DNA of 64,000 bases from Phocoenobacter atlanticus subsp. cyclopteri (GCF_018343795.1 NZ_CP074346.1:248001-312000); one strand, 5' to 3'. Positions 32,184 to 46,760 are shown, counted from the stretch's first letter. Program-made: numbers and translations. Notes: generated by a model from the letters alone, not told the origin.

Positions 32184-33026
32184 TTATTTGTCTTGTCGAA
32201 TTCGCCAAAATGTTGCAAAACGAGGTTTACCTTTTGATGTAAATCCACGATATTTGTAGGTAATTACAGAGCCGATAGCAGGTGGATTTACTCGATCTTT
32301 ATCTGAAAAACCTGATCCAATTTTAAATTTACCGTAGCTATTTGAACAGCTAACAGACCCCATTTTTCCTTGATATTTTCCTTTACCAAGATGATGAGCA
32401 GTTACCGTACATTCATCATCATAAACGGCTTTAAATTTTAAAATTTGTGACGAGCGACCATTAATATAAGAAGCCTGAGGATTACGAATAACGACGCCTT
32501 CACCTTTTAAACCTTGTACTTCAGTAAAAAACTGATTGAGCTGGCTTTTATTTTTAATGGGAATCTGCTTTATAATTTTAATATAAGGTGTTGGATGTAA
32601 CTTTAAATAATTTTCTAATTTGCGTAAACGATCAAATAAGTGACCGCTTACATTAGGAACATCAAAGACATAAAGCTTTAATGCCTTCCAATCCTCCGCA
32701 TTAGATCCTCGAACAATAGATGAAATGTGACTAAATTGGTTACGCTCACTAAATAACTCACCATCAATGGCAAAAGGAGGAAAATCTTTAGTAAAATAAT
32801 CAGGAGCAGAAAGGAGATAGTTTTGTCGGCTAAGAAGCTGTTTACCATCCCAAAAACCTCGTATGCCATCTAATTTTTCACTTACCACCCATCCTTCAAT
32901 ATGTTGATTTTGGTATTTTTCTAATAACATTAAATCAAGGGGTTGTGCTACTAAATTAGGTATAAAAATAAATAGGAAGAATAATCGCCACATAAAGAAT
33001 AATCTCATTTGTTGTAAAATAGTCAT
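32184..33026 (-). CDS. ligE: Periplasmic ATP-dependent DNA ligase LigE
   Basis: The nucleotidyltransferase motif I is SEKLDGIRG, with the adenylated Lys, preceded by a hydrophobic signal-peptide-like segment (FLFIFIPNLVAQ). Later ligase motifs include DGELFSERN, EGVVIRNP and a final LKFKAVYDDE segment. Minimal LigE ligases are secreted and found mainly in naturally competent Proteobacteria. The start is uncertain: ATG 33026 and ATG 33008 both give signal peptides and neither has a good Shine-Dalgarno. The frame is open back to a TTG at 33089, but that would overlap the regulatory site at 33070-33091, so it is not chosen. Confidence 0.88.
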   Translation of the reverse strand: MTILQQMRLFFMWRLFFLFIFIPNLVAQPLDLMLLEKYQNQHIEGWVVSEKLDGIRGFWDGKQLLSRQNYLLSAPDYFTKDFPPFAIDGELFSERNQFSHISSIVRGSNAEDWKALKLYVFDVPNVSGHLFDRLRKLENYLKLHPTPYIKIIKQIPIKNKSQLNQFFTEVQGLKGEGVVIRNPQASYINGRSSQILKFKAVYDDECTVTAHHLGKGKYQGKMGSVSCSNSYGKFKIGSGFSDKDRVNPPAIGSVITYKYRGFTSKGKPRFATFWRIRQDK

Positions 33027-33069
33027 CACTATAAAAAATGAGTAATAAAAAATCAGATTAGAAATAAAT

Positions 33070-33091
33070 TTTTTCGATTTAAGTCGCAAAA
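33070..33091 (-). promoter_or_regulatory. CRP-S (Sxy-dependent competence) site before ligE
   Basis: On the minus strand TTTTGCGA-CTTAAA-TCGAAAAA matches the known CRP-S palindrome (TGCGA-N6-TCGCA with T/A flanks) at about 18 of 22 positions; only the distal half has a G-to-A-type mismatch. It is centred 55 bases before the ATG at 33026. The H. influenzae orthologue of ligE belongs to the competence regulon. Confidence 0.72.
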
Positions 33092-33423
33092 TTTAATAAA
33101 ACAAGCGGTTACTTCTTTTTTAATATTTGCAATTAATCAAAATTAAAAATTATTCATTAATCTTTACTTGCTCAATGGACAAATACGCTTGTTTTTGTTA
33201 TCTTGTTCTGCAAATTTATCTGTACAATTTAAACATTTTTTTAATATTTTAAAAATTTGTTTAATATCAATCGGATAGCTTATTCAACCTAGATGGATAA
33301 TAAAAATATATGATTAAAATAGCATTGAATATATGCTTATGTCTGTCTAAAATTTCGTCGAATAATATGTTTTGTTAAAAAAATGTTATTCGGTTGTAAT
33401 TAATAAACCCATAGGAATAAAGT
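33092..33423. promoter_or_regulatory. Divergent spacer between ligE and aceE
   Basis: This 332-base region holds an uptake core at 33102 and presumably the aceE promoter. An imperfect 10-bp inverted repeat, CGAATAATAT (33359-33368) and ATGTTATTCG (33383-33392), lies just before aceE and could be an operator or leader hairpin. No PdhR-type box was found and no pdhR gene is adjacent. Confidence 0.4.
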
Positions 33424-36090
33424 ATGTCAGAAAATATCAAAAATGACGTAGATCCAATTGAAACAAATGATTGGTTACTTGCAGTTAATTCATTAGTAAA
33501 AGCGGAAGGCACGGAGCGTGCTCAATTTATTATTGAACAAGTGATTCAGCAAGCACGTGAAAATGGTGTTGCTGTTTCTTCTGGTTGTACCACTCCTTAT
33601 ATCAATACTATTGATGTGGCAGATGAACCAACTTATCCAGGGAACTTAGAACTTGAACGCCGTATTAGTAGTGCAATCCGTTGGAATGCGATTATGATGG
33701 TGTTAAAAGCAGGTAAAAAAGATCTTGAATTAGGCGGACATATTTCTTCTTATCAAGCCGCAACAACAATTTACGAAGTAGCATTTAACCACTTTTTCAG
33801 AGCAAGAAATGACAAAGATGGTGGCGATTTGGTGTTCTTTCAAGGTCACTCTGCTCCAGGTATCTACGCTCGTGCATTTGTTGAAGGTCGTTTAACAGAA
33901 GAACAAATGAATAACTTCCGTCAAGAAGTGGGCGGTAAAGGTTTATCTTCATATCCACACCCTAAATTATTACCAGAATTCTGGCAGTTTCCAACGGTTT
34001 CTATGGGATTAGGTCCTGTAAATGCCATTTATCAAGCACGTTTCTTAAAATACTTACATAACCGTGGCTTAAAAGATACGACTGAGCAAAAAGTCTATGC
34101 GTATCTTGGCGATGGTGAGATGGATGAAATCGAATCAAAAGGTGCATTAACCCTTGCTGGTCGTGAGAATTTAGATAACTTAATTTTTGTGGTTAACTGT
34201 AACTTACAACGTTTAGATGGTCCCGTAAACGGTAATGGTAAAATTGTTCAAGAATTAGAAGGTTTATTCAGCGGTGCTGGCTGGGAAGTGATCAAAGTAA
34301 TGTGGAGCAGACGTTGGGATAAATTATTTGAAAAAGATGCGTCAGGAAAATTAGCACAGCTGATGATGGAAGTGGTTGATGGTGATTACTTAACATTCAA
34401 ATCAAAAGACGGTGCTTATGTGCGTGAGCATTTCTTTAATCGCTACCCTGAAACTGCGGCATTAGTTGCTGATATGACAGATGATGAAATTTGGCGTTTA
34501 ACTCGTGGTGGACACGATACTATTAAAATGTATGCCGCTTATCATAAAGCTCAGACAGTAGGTAAGCCAGTTGTGTTATTAGTGCAAACTATTAAAGGTT
34601 ATAAAATTGAAGAAGCACAAAGTAAAAATGTCGCACACCAAACTAAAAAAATGTCTGAGCATAGCTTACGTTCATTCCGTGATTATTTTGATCTTCCTGT
34701 TAAAGATGAAGAGATTGAAAACTACCCTTATGTGAAATTTGAAGAAGGTTCAGCAGAATATGAATATCTGCACAAACAACGTCAAAATTTAAAAGGTTAT
34801 GTGCCAACACGTTTACCTAAATTTACCACGGAATTTAATATTCCAACTTTAGAAGAATTTGCACCATTATTAGAAGAACAGAAACGTCCAATTTCAACCA
34901 CAATGGCATTTGTACGTTTCTTAAATACTTTATTGAAAGATAAAGGTATTGGTAAAAATATCGTGCCAATTTTAGCGGATGAAGCACGTACATTTGGTAT
35001 GGAAGGTTTATTCCGTCAAGTGGGTATTTATAATCCTAAAGGACAACTTTATACTCCATCAGATCGTGAACAAGTTGCCTACTACAAAGAAGCCGCTGAT
35101 GGTCAAGTATTGCAAGAAGGTATCAATGAATTAGGTGCAACATCGTCTTGGTTAGCCGCTGCAACATCATATTCAACCAATAATTTACCAATGATCCCAT
35201 TCTTTATCTATTATTCAATGTTTGGTTTCCAACGCGTCGGCGATTTGATGTGGGCAGCGGGCGATCAACGAGCAAGAGGATTTATGATTGGCGGAACTTC
35301 TGGTCGTACAACACTGAATGGTGAAGGTTTACAACACGAAGACGGTCACAGCCATATTCAATCATTAACTATTCCTAACTGTGTTTCTTATGATCCTGCT
35401 TACGTTTATGAAGTAGCGGTAATTATGCAAGACGGTTTACGTCGTATGTATGGTGACCAAGAAGACGTGTTCTACTACATCACTACTTTAAACGAAACTT
35501 ACGATCAACCAGCAATGCCACAAGGTGCAGAAGAAGGTATCCGTAAAGGTATCTATAAATTTGAAACCATTGAAGCAGAAGGTCAGACGAAAGGCAAAGT
35601 GAAAGTTCAGTTATTAGGTTCTGGTGCAATTTTCCGTCACGTACGTGAAGCAGCACAAATTCTTGCAAATGATTACGGTATTTCTTCTGATGTATATAGT
35701 GTACCATCATTTACAGAAGTGGCTCGTGAAGGTAATGATGTAACACGCTGGAATTTATTGCACCCAGAAGCAGAAGCAAAAGTACCTTACATTGCTCAAG
35801 TAATGAATAATGCACCAGCCGTAGCCGCAACAGATTATATGAAACTCTTTGCTGAACAGGTACGTGCCTTTATTCCAGCATCAAGCTATGCGGTATTAGG
35901 TACAGATGGTTTTGGTCGTTCAGATAGCCGTGAAAACTTACGAGATCACTTTGAAGTTGATGCTCACTATGTTGTGATTGCTGCCTTAACAGAGCTTGCA
36001 AAACAAGGGAGTATTGAGAAAAAAGTAGTTTCAGAGGCAATTGCTAAATTTGGTATTAATGCTGAAAAAGCAGACCCATTTTACGCATAA
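33424..36090 (+). CDS. aceE: Pyruvate dehydrogenase E1 component
   Basis: The 888-residue homodimeric E1 has the thiamine-diphosphate motif GDGEMDEIESKGALTLAG with downstream NLIFVVNCNLQ, and E. coli-like sequence throughout (TFGMEGLFRQVGIYNPKGQ; GTSGRTTLNGEGLQHEDGHS). It decarboxylates pyruvate and acetylates the lipoyl groups of AceF. First gene of aceE-aceF-lpd. Confidence 0.98.
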   Translation: MSENIKNDVDPIETNDWLLAVNSLVKAEGTERAQFIIEQVIQQARENGVAVSSGCTTPYINTIDVADEPTYPGNLELERRISSAIRWNAIMMVLKAGKKDLELGGHISSYQAATTIYEVAFNHFFRARNDKDGGDLVFFQGHSAPGIYARAFVEGRLTEEQMNNFRQEVGGKGLSSYPHPKLLPEFWQFPTVSMGLGPVNAIYQARFLKYLHNRGLKDTTEQKVYAYLGDGEMDEIESKGALTLAGRENLDNLIFVVNCNLQRLDGPVNGNGKIVQELEGLFSGAGWEVIKVMWSRRWDKLFEKDASGKLAQLMMEVVDGDYLTFKSKDGAYVREHFFNRYPETAALVADMTDDEIWRLTRGGHDTIKMYAAYHKAQTVGKPVVLLVQTIKGYKIEEAQSKNVAHQTKKMSEHSLRSFRDYFDLPVKDEEIENYPYVKFEEGSAEYEYLHKQRQNLKGYVPTRLPKFTTEFNIPTLEEFAPLLEEQKRPISTTMAFVRFLNTLLKDKGIGKNIVPILADEARTFGMEGLFRQVGIYNPKGQLYTPSDREQVAYYKEAADGQVLQEGINELGATSSWLAAATSYSTNNLPMIPFFIYYSMFGFQRVGDLMWAAGDQRARGFMIGGTSGRTTLNGEGLQHEDGHSHIQSLTIPNCVSYDPAYVYEVAVIMQDGLRRMYGDQEDVFYYITTLNETYDQPAMPQGAEEGIRKGIYKFETIEAEGQTKGKVKVQLLGSGAIFRHVREAAQILANDYGISSDVYSVPSFTEVAREGNDVTRWNLLHPEAEAKVPYIAQVMNNAPAVAATDYMKLFAEQVRAFIPASSYAVLGTDGFGRSDSRENLRDHFEVDAHYVVIAALTELAKQGSIEKKVVSEAIAKFGINAEKADPFYA

Positions 36091-36112
36091 TTCATAAAAT
36101 TATAGTAAAACC

Positions 36113-36166
36113 AAGCGGTAAGATTGAGCATAAAATTTGCAAATTTTACATAAGAACTTACCGCTT
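36113..36166. repeat. Inverted uptake-sequence pair between aceE and aceF
   Basis: AAGCGGTAAG (36113-36122) and CTTACCGCTT (36157-36166) flank the palindrome AAAATTTGCAAATTTT (36132-36147). Here the structure lies inside an operon, between two co-oriented genes. Confidence 0.8.
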
Positions 36167-36186
36167 AAATATTTAAGGAATATACA

Positions 36187-37800
36187 ATGGCAAAACAAAT
36201 TCAAATTCCAGATATTGGTGGTGATGAAGTTACTGTTACAGAAATAATGGTAAAAGTAGGCGATACCATCGAAGTGGATCAATCAGTAATTAACGTTGAA
36301 GGCGATAAAGCATCAATGGAAGTACCAGCACCTGAAGCGGGTGTGATAAAAGAAATTCTTGTAAAAGAAGGTGATGCAGTAACAACGGGTAGCCCAATGT
36401 TAGTGTTAGAATCTGCTGACACAGTACCTACACCAGCAGAAGAACCAAAAGCAGAAACACCAGTAGCTACACCTGTGACAACAGCATCAGCAGTCGTTGA
36501 TGTAAACGTACCTGATATCGGTGGTGATGAAGTAACCGTAACTGAAATTATGATTAAAGTTGGTGACAGTGTTGAAGTCGATCAATCAATCTTAAACGTT
36601 GAAGGCGACAAAGCCTCAATGGAAGTACCTGCACCAATGGCGGGTGTGGTTAAAGAAATTTTAATTGCCGAAGGCGATATGGTTTCTACCGGTAAATTAG
36701 TGATGCGTTTTGAAACTTCTGCACCAGCAACGGTAGAAACACCAGCTCAACCACAAGCAGCACCAACAGAAGCACCAAAACAAGAAGCAGCACCTGCACC
36801 AGTAACTTCTTCTGCGAAAAATGAATCTGGTTTAAGCCAAGATAAAGTAGAAGAAAGTGCAAGTTTTGCTCACGCAACACCAGTGATTCGTCGTTTAGCA
36901 CGTGAGTTTGGGGTAAACCTAGATAACGTGAAAGGTACAGGTCGCAAAAACCGTATTGTGAAAGAAGATTTACAAGCTTATGTGAAAAATGCGGTTCAAG
37001 TATTTGAAAACAAAGCATCAGGTAAAGCAGGCAAAGGCGTGGCAGACGGTTCTGGTTTAGGTTTATTACCTTGGCCAAAAGTTGATTTCAGCAAATTTGG
37101 GGAAACCGAAGAAGTTGAATTAGGTCGTATCCAAAAAATCTCAGGGGCAAACTTACACCGTAACTGGGTAATGATCCCTCACGTAACACAATGGGATAAA
37201 GCGGATATCACAACCCTTGAAGCATTCCGTAAAGAGCAAAATGCTTACTTACAAAAAACCAAACAAGACGTGAAAATCACGCCACTTGTATTCATTATGA
37301 AAGCTGCCGCAAAAGCGTTAGAAGAATTCCCTCGCTTTAACAGTTCACTTTCAGAAGATGGTCAGCGTTTAACACTTAAAAAATACGTAAATATTGGTAT
37401 CGCCGTAGATACACCAAACGGCTTAGTGGTACCAGTATTTAAAAATGTGAATAACAAAGGTATTTTGGAGCTTTCTCGTGAAATTTCAGAAATCTCTAAA
37501 AAAGCACGTGAAGGAAAACTCACTGCATCAGATATGCAAGGCGGCTGCTTTACTATTTCAAGTTTAGGAGGAATTGGTGGTACTCACTTTACTCCAATTG
37601 TAAATGCACCAGAAGTGGCGATTTTAGGTGTATCAAGATCTGAAATGACACCAGTATGGAACGGTAAAGATTTTGAACCACGTTTAATGCTACCATTATC
37701 ATTATCTTACGATCACCGAGTGATTGACGGTGCTGATGGTGCGAGATTTATTACATTCTTAAGTAGTGTATTGGCAGATTTACGCCGTTTAGCAATGTAG
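36187..37800 (+). CDS. aceF: Pyruvate dehydrogenase E2, dihydrolipoamide acetyltransferase
   Basis: The 537-residue protein has two N-terminal lipoyl domains with lipoylated lysines at Lys41 and Lys142 (GDKAS), Ala/Pro-rich linkers, a peripheral subunit-binding domain (about 228-262, [14 protein letters not shown]) and the catalytic acetyltransferase domain with [14 protein letters not shown]. coli AceF has three lipoyl domains; two are seen here. It forms the core of the PDH complex. Confidence 0.97.
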   Translation: MAKQIQIPDIGGDEVTVTEIMVKVGDTIEVDQSVINVEGDKASMEVPAPEAGVIKEILVKEGDAVTTGSPMLVLESADTVPTPAEEPKAETPVATPVTTASAVVDVNVPDIGGDEVTVTEIMIKVGDSVEVDQSILNVEGDKASMEVPAPMAGVVKEILIAEGDMVSTGKLVMRFETSAPATVETPAQPQAAPTEAPKQEAAPAPVTSSAKNESGLSQDKVEESASFAHATPVIRRLAREFGVNLDNVKGTGRKNRIVKEDLQAYVKNAVQVFENKASGKAGKGVADGSGLGLLPWPKVDFSKFGETEEVELGRIQKISGANLHRNWVMIPHVTQWDKADITTLEAFRKEQNAYLQKTKQDVKITPLVFIMKAAAKALEEFPRFNSSLSEDGQRLTLKKYVNIGIAVDTPNGLVVPVFKNVNNKGILELSREISEISKKAREGKLTASDMQGGCFTISSLGGIGGTHFTPIVNAPEVAILGVSRSEMTPVWNGKDFEPRLMLPLSLSYDHRVIDGADGARFITFLSSVLADLRRLAM

Positions 37801-37812
37801 AATAATAAAAGA

Positions 37813-37864
37813 AGCGGTAAGATCACAGCAAAAATTTGCAAATTTTTAGTATTATCTTACCGCT
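37813..37864. repeat. Inverted uptake-sequence pair between aceF and lpd
   Basis: AGCGGTAAGAT (37813-37823) and ATCTTACCGCT (37854-37864) flank AAAAATTTGCAAATTTTT (37830-37847). Same architecture as the pair between aceE and aceF. Confidence 0.8.
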
Positions 37865-37891
37865 ACACAACCTATTGATAAAGAGGTTAAT

Positions 37892-39316
37892 ATGAGTAAA
37901 GAAATTAAAACACAAGTTGTGGTATTAGGTGCAGGTCCAGCAGGTTATTCAGCTGCTTTTCGTTGTGCAGATTTAGGTTTAGAAACTGTGATTGTTGAAC
38001 GTTATTCAACACTTGGTGGTGTATGTTTAAACGTAGGTTGTATACCATCAAAAGCATTACTTCACGTTGCAAAGGTAATTGAAGAAGCAAAACATATTGA
38101 GCGTAACGGCATCACATTTGGCGAGCCAAAAATTGATTTAGATAAAGTGCGTGAAGGTAAAGAAAACGTTGTTTCTAAATTAACAGGTGGTCTTGCAGGA
38201 ATGGCAAAAGCACGTAAAGTAACGATTGTTGAAGGTTTAGCTTCTTTTACTGATCCGAATACATTAGTGGCACGTGATCGTAAAGGGAATGCAACAACGG
38301 TTAAATTTGATAATGCCATTATTGCAGCGGGTTCTCGTCCAATCCAATTACCTTTTATTCCACACGAAGATCCTCGAGTTTGGGATTCAACGGATGCTCT
38401 TAAACTAAAAGAAGTACCAAAACGCCTATTAATAATGGGTGGTGGCATCATTGGTTTAGAAATGGGAACAGTGTATCAATCACTAGGTTCAGAAGTAGAT
38501 GTAGTAGAAATGTTTGATCAAGTGATCCCTGCAGCAGATAAAGACATCGTGCAAATTTATACCAAACAGGTTGAGAAAAAATTCAAATTAATGCTCGAAA
38601 CCAAAGTGACAGCGGTTGAGGCAAAAGACGATGGTATTTACGTTACAATGGAAGGTAAAGCCTGTAACGATACAAAACGTTATGATGCTGTATTAGTTGC
38701 CATTGGTCGTACACCAAATGGTAAATTAATTGATGCTGGTAAAGCGGGTGTTGAAGTGGATGAACGTGGTTTTATCAATGTAGATAAACAACTACGAACC
38801 AACGTACCACATATTTTTGCTATCGGTGATATCGTAGGGCAACCAATGTTAGCACACAAAGGGGTTCACGAAGGTCATGTTGCCGCAGAAGTGATTGCAG
38901 GGAAAAAACATTATTTTGATCCTAAAGTTATTCCTTCAATCGCTTATACTGAACCAGAAGTGGCTTGGGTTGGTAAAACTGAGAAAGAGTGTCGTCAAGA
39001 AGGCTTAAACTTTGAAGTGGCTAAATTCCCTTGGGCTGCATCAGGTCGTGCGATTGCCTCTGAATGTTCAGAAGGAATGACAAAACTTATCTTTGATAAA
39101 GATACCCATCAAGTACTTGGTGGTGCGATTGTTGGTGCTAATGGTGGAGAATTATTAGGCGAAATTGGTCTTGCGATTGAAATGGCGTGTGATGCGGAAG
39201 ATCTTGCACTTACTATTCACGCACATCCAACGCTACACGAATCAGTTGGATTAGCCGCGGAAGTATTTGAAGGATCAATCACTGACTTACCGAATCCAAA
39301 AGCGAAGAAAAAATAA
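37892..39316 (+). CDS. lpd: Dihydrolipoyl dehydrogenase (E3)
   Basis: The 474-residue flavoenzyme has the FAD motif GAGPAGYSAAFR, redox-active Cys45 and Cys50 (GGVCLNVGCIPSK), the NAD motif GGGIIGLEMGTVY and the C-terminal catalytic AHPTLHES. It reoxidises the lipoyl groups of AceF and probably of 2-oxoglutarate dehydrogenase. Last gene of the cluster, followed by a terminator. Confidence 0.98.
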   Translation: MSKEIKTQVVVLGAGPAGYSAAFRCADLGLETVIVERYSTLGGVCLNVGCIPSKALLHVAKVIEEAKHIERNGITFGEPKIDLDKVREGKENVVSKLTGGLAGMAKARKVTIVEGLASFTDPNTLVARDRKGNATTVKFDNAIIAAGSRPIQLPFIPHEDPRVWDSTDALKLKEVPKRLLIMGGGIIGLEMGTVYQSLGSEVDVVEMFDQVIPAADKDIVQIYTKQVEKKFKLMLETKVTAVEAKDDGIYVTMEGKACNDTKRYDAVLVAIGRTPNGKLIDAGKAGVEVDERGFINVDKQLRTNVPHIFAIGDIVGQPMLAHKGVHEGHVAAEVIAGKKHYFDPKVIPSIAYTEPEVAWVGKTEKECRQEGLNFEVAKFPWAASGRAIASECSEGMTKLIFDKDTHQVLGGAIVGANGGELLGEIGLAIEMACDAEDLALTIHAHPTLHESVGLAAEVFEGSITDLPNPKAKKK

Positions 39317-39337
39317 TAATTTTTTTTGATATAAGCT

Positions 39338-39363
39338 AAAACGTCCTAATATCAGGACGTTTT
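39338..39363 (+). terminator. Terminator after lpd
   Basis: Perfect 10-bp stem AAAACGTCCT (39338-39347) with its complement (39354-39363), loop of six, followed by T. Confidence 0.9.
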
Positions 39364-39500
39364 TTGTTTTTAGGGAAGAAATTTTATTTCATCACAGTTA
39401 GAAATAGCGGTCACATTTTAATAAAAATTTACAAAAAACATTCAAATTGAATTAAAAAACATCGGATAGCAAAAAAATTAAATATTTTTCCAAAAAGTAC

Positions 39501-39528
39501 TTGCGTCGCCTTTAAAAATCTCTATAAT
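39501..39528 (+). promoter_or_regulatory. rRNA operon promoter
   Basis: -35 TTGCGT (39501-39506) and -10 TATAAT (39523-39528) are 16 bases apart, followed by an ACGCC-like GC-rich discriminator, as in stringently controlled rrn P1 promoters. An AT-rich region upstream may be the UP element. Confidence 0.85.
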
Positions 39529-39537
39529 ACGCCACAC

Positions 39538-39587
39538 ACAACGACGCACTGTTGTGAAAGATTTTGCTAGGTGCGTCGTTGTTTTTT
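39538..39587 (+). other. Terminator-like hairpin in the rRNA leader
   Basis: ACAACGACGCAC (39538-39549) pairs perfectly with GTGCGTCGTTGT (39571-39582), followed immediately by six T. It begins right at the expected transcript start. A competing 6-bp stem, CACAAC (39535-39540) with GTTGTG (39551-39556), uses the same 5' arm. Confidence 0.7.
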
Positions 39588-39599
39588 GCTCTTTAACAA
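39587..39599 (+). promoter_or_regulatory. boxA antitermination element of the rRNA operon
   Basis: TGCTCTTTAACAA matches the boxA element recognised by NusB/NusE in rRNA leaders. A second boxA-like TGTTCTTTAAAA lies before 23S at about 41462. Confidence 0.85.
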
Positions 39600-39607
39600 T
39601 TTATCAG

Positions 39608-41313
<1,706 letters not shown>

Positions 41314-41363
41314 TTGATAGAGAAATAAGAGACAAAAGAGAGATAAGAGTATCTCTAAATGTT

Positions 41364-41439
41364 GTCCCCATCGTCTAGAGGCCTAGGACATCGCCCTTTC
41401 ACGGCGGTAACGGGGGTTCGAATCCCCCTGGGGACGCCA
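41364..41439 (+). tRNA. tRNA-Glu (anticodon TTC)
   Basis: A 76-base cloverleaf begins GTCCCCATCGTCTAGAGG, has anticodon loop CTTTCAC with TTC at 41398-41400, T-arm GGGGGTTCGAATCCCCC and an encoded CCA end. It is the only tRNA in the 16S-23S spacer. Confidence 0.97.
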
Positions 41440-41510
41440 TTTAAAGATATTTATTATCTTATTGTTCTTTAAAAAATTGGAAACAAGCTGAAAACTGAAG
41501 ACTTTCAAGT

Positions 41511-41540
41511 TCAGAAGACAGAGTATGGAAGACAGATGAC
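41511..41540 (+). repeat. GAAGACAGA-rich repeat, copy 1 (16S-23S spacer)
   Basis: This 30-base purine-rich unit recurs almost identically at 44742-44771 after 23S, differing at a few positions. Each copy itself contains two GAAGACAGA units. Confidence 0.75.
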
Positions 41541-41705
41541 AGGAATTAAAACTGTAATTTGTTAAAGTGGCTGTTTTTTGAGAAGAAGTCTGAGTAAGAA
41601 ACTAAAAAATAGTATGTTGAACAAAAGCAACATACGAACTTGAGTTGTTTAATGTAACAACGTTAGGTTTTCTTTGATTTATTTTAAGAATACTTGAGGT
41701 TGTAT

Positions 41706-44718
<3,013 letters not shown>

Positions 44719-44741
44719 TACAACACTCAAGTGTTTTTGTT

Positions 44742-44771
44742 TCAGAAGACAGAGGACGGAAGACAGAAGAC
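44742..44771 (+). repeat. GAAGACAGA-rich repeat, copy 2 (23S-5S spacer)
   Basis: Second copy of the 30-base unit found at 41511-41540; together they flank the 23S gene as direct repeats. Confidence 0.75.
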
Positions 44772-44878
44772 TGTAAGGTTGGAGTTTGAAGTTTAAGAAA
44801 GTTAAAGTAGAAGCTTGTTTTTAATTTAGAGAACATAGAGTTAGTGTTATGTAGAAGTGACATTAACAGAAAAGAATA

Positions 44879-44997
44879 TTCCTGATGGCCATAGTGCAGC
44901 GGAACCACCTGATTCCATACCGAACTCAGAAGTGAAAAGTTGTAACGCCGATGGTAGTGTAGGGTCTCCCTATGTGAGAGTAGGACACCATCAGGGT
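44879..44997 (+). rRNA. rrf: 5S ribosomal RNA
   Basis: The terminal stem CCTGATGG (44881-44888) with CCATCAGG (44988-44995) encloses the 5S core, including CCGAACTCAGAAGTGAAA and GCCGATGGTAGTG. Confidence 0.96.
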
Positions 44998-45012
44998 TTT
45001 ATAAGAAGGAAG

Positions 45013-45038
45013 AGCCGTAACTAGAAATAGTTACGGCT
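45013..45038 (+). terminator. rRNA operon terminator
   Basis: An 11-bp stem, AGCCGTAACTA with its complement, has a GAAA tetraloop and is followed by seven T or more. Confidence 0.92.
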
Positions 45039-45265
45039 TTTTTGTATTTAAAAGACAATGAAAATGGGGTATAAAGGACAAAAATGGATAGAAATTGAGG
45101 CTTGATTTTAAATCAATTTTTGACTATTTTTGGAGATAGGATTCAAGGACAACCCTGAACCCTATTTTTAGAACTTACACAGTTTGTGGCATAGTGTCGA
45201 TATTAGCTTTCCACTTTAGGTTTTGTTCCCAATTTATCTAGTATTTCATAGCTTTGTTGCTTTAA

Positions 45266-46081
45266 TTAGTAAAACAATTTCTGTAAGTAGTGTGCCACTG
45301 CTTCGTCTTTATTTGAACCAATAATTTCGTTTTGAGGGAGTTTGATTTTTAAATTTTGATCTGCATTACTCATAATACAGCCTTTACCTACTCTTGAGAT
45401 CATTTCAATATCATTTAATCCATCTCCAAATGCAATACAATCTGCCATAGTATAACCTTTTAATTTAACTAATTTTTCAAGAGCATTGGCTTTACAAACC
45501 CCTTTATTCATTACTTCTAAACAATAAGGTAATGAGCGAGTAATTTGTACTTGGTTACTATATTGTTGAATAATATATTGTTCAATTTGGTTTAAGTCAT
45601 CTGCTTGTTTTGCTATATAACATATTTTTTCAGTTTGTTTACTATGGTGTGTGGCAAAATTAACGACTTTATAACAGTAGCCAGATTCTATATGAAACTG
45701 TTTTAATTCTGGTATATCACGATTAATAAACCAATTATCACCTTGATAACTATTAATACATACTTTTGTTTCATCAAAATCAATATTCATTAATTCAAAA
45801 GCAATTGTTTCAAGCAGATATTCGTTAGATAAAACCTCACCAGATAATTTATTTGTTCTCGCTCCATTTGAGGTAATTAACATTGCATCATCAAGATTAA
45901 TTTTACTAATAATGTGTTTTACATCAGGATAATTTCGTCCTGTTGCTAAAAAAATATCTACACCTTTTTGAGCCAGCTGTTCAAGAATCTCAGTAGTAAA
46001 ATTACCTATTTTATGATGAGTATTAAGAAGTGTTCCATCTAAATCTGAAACAATCGCTCGGAATGGGAGTGAATTTAACAT
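45266..46081 (-). CDS. Cof-type HAD-superfamily phosphatase
   Basis: The 271-residue HAD hydrolase has nucleophile motif I SDLDGTLLN (Asp13, Asp15), motif II TSNGA, and motif IV FGDGLNDIEMI. The C2 cap (about 85-195) is of the Cof/YidA type. These enzymes dephosphorylate sugar phosphates, pyridoxal phosphate or flavin nucleotides with broad range; substrate cannot be assigned. Upstream on the same strand is efp, separated by terminators. The stretch between the rRNA terminator and this gene (45039-45265) shows nothing recognisable. Confidence 0.88.
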   Translation of the reverse strand: MLNSLPFRAIVSDLDGTLLNTHHKIGNFTTEILEQLAQKGVDIFLATGRNYPDVKHIISKINLDDAMLITSNGARTNKLSGEVLSNEYLLETIAFELMNIDFDETKVCINSYQGDNWFINRDIPELKQFHIESGYCYKVVNFATHHSKQTEKICYIAKQADDLNQIEQYIIQQYSNQVQITRSLPYCLEVMNKGVCKANALEKLVKLKGYTMADCIAFGDGLNDIEMISRVGKGCIMSNADQNLKIKLPQNEIIGSNKDEAVAHYLQKLFY

Positions 46082-46163
46082 ATAAAATCCTTTTAAAAGG
46101 AATCAACATCAAAGAGCACGAATAGAAATACTCGTGCTATATTTTTTGTTTAATAAAAATAAA

Positions 46164-46185
46164 GTTGAGTATTTTCATACTCAAC
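46164..46185 (-). terminator. Terminator after efp
   Basis: A 9-bp perfect stem, GTTGAGTAT with its complement (46164-46172, 46177-46185), with a T-rich run on the minus-strand 3' side. A second hairpin (46115-46138) lies nearby before the HAD gene. Confidence 0.8.
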
Positions 46186-46193
46186 CTAAAAAA

Positions 46194-46760
46194 CTATTTT
46201 ACACGAGATACATATTCACCAGAACGAGTATCTACTTTTATGACTTCTCCAATCTGGATAAATAATGGAACTCGAACTACAGCACCAGTACTTAAGGTTG
46301 CTGGTTTGCCACCTGTTCCTGCGGTATCACCTTTCAAACCTGGATCTGTTTCAATTACTTCTAATTCAACAAAGTTTGGAGGTGTAACTACAATTGGGCT
46401 ATCATTCCATAAAGTAATCACACAATCAGCTTGATCTACAAGCCATTTGTCATTATCCGCCACAGCTTTTGCATCGGCAGCAATCATATCAAATGTTTCT
46501 GGGTGCATAAAATACCAAAAATCTTCATCTTTATATGAATAATTATAGTTAGTATCCATTACATCTGCCGCTTCCACTGTTGAACCTGATTTAAAGTTGA
46601 TTTCTAAAACCTTACCTGAAATCAATTTACGAATTCTTGTACGAGTAAAAGCTTGTCCTTTTCCTGGTTTTACAAATTCATTTTCAACGATGGTGCAAGG
46701 TTCACCGTCTTGAATAAATTTAAGACCTGGTTTGAAATCAGTTGTACTATAAGTTGCCAT
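46194..46760 (-). CDS. efp: Elongation factor P
   Basis: The 188-residue, three-domain factor relieves ribosome stalling at polyproline. The modification site is Lys34 in PGKGQAF, the residue beta-lysylated in E. coli by EpmA/EpmB. epmB lies divergently 118 bases away, so the target and one modifying enzyme share an intergenic region. Confidence 0.97.
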   Translation of the reverse strand: MATYSTTDFKPGLKFIQDGEPCTIVENEFVKPGKGQAFTRTRIRKLISGKVLEINFKSGSTVEAADVMDTNYNYSYKDEDFWYFMHPETFDMIAADAKAVADNDKWLVDQADCVITLWNDSPIVVTPPNFVELEVIETDPGLKGDTAGTGGKPATLSTGAVVRVPLFIQIGEVIKVDTRSGEYVSRVK

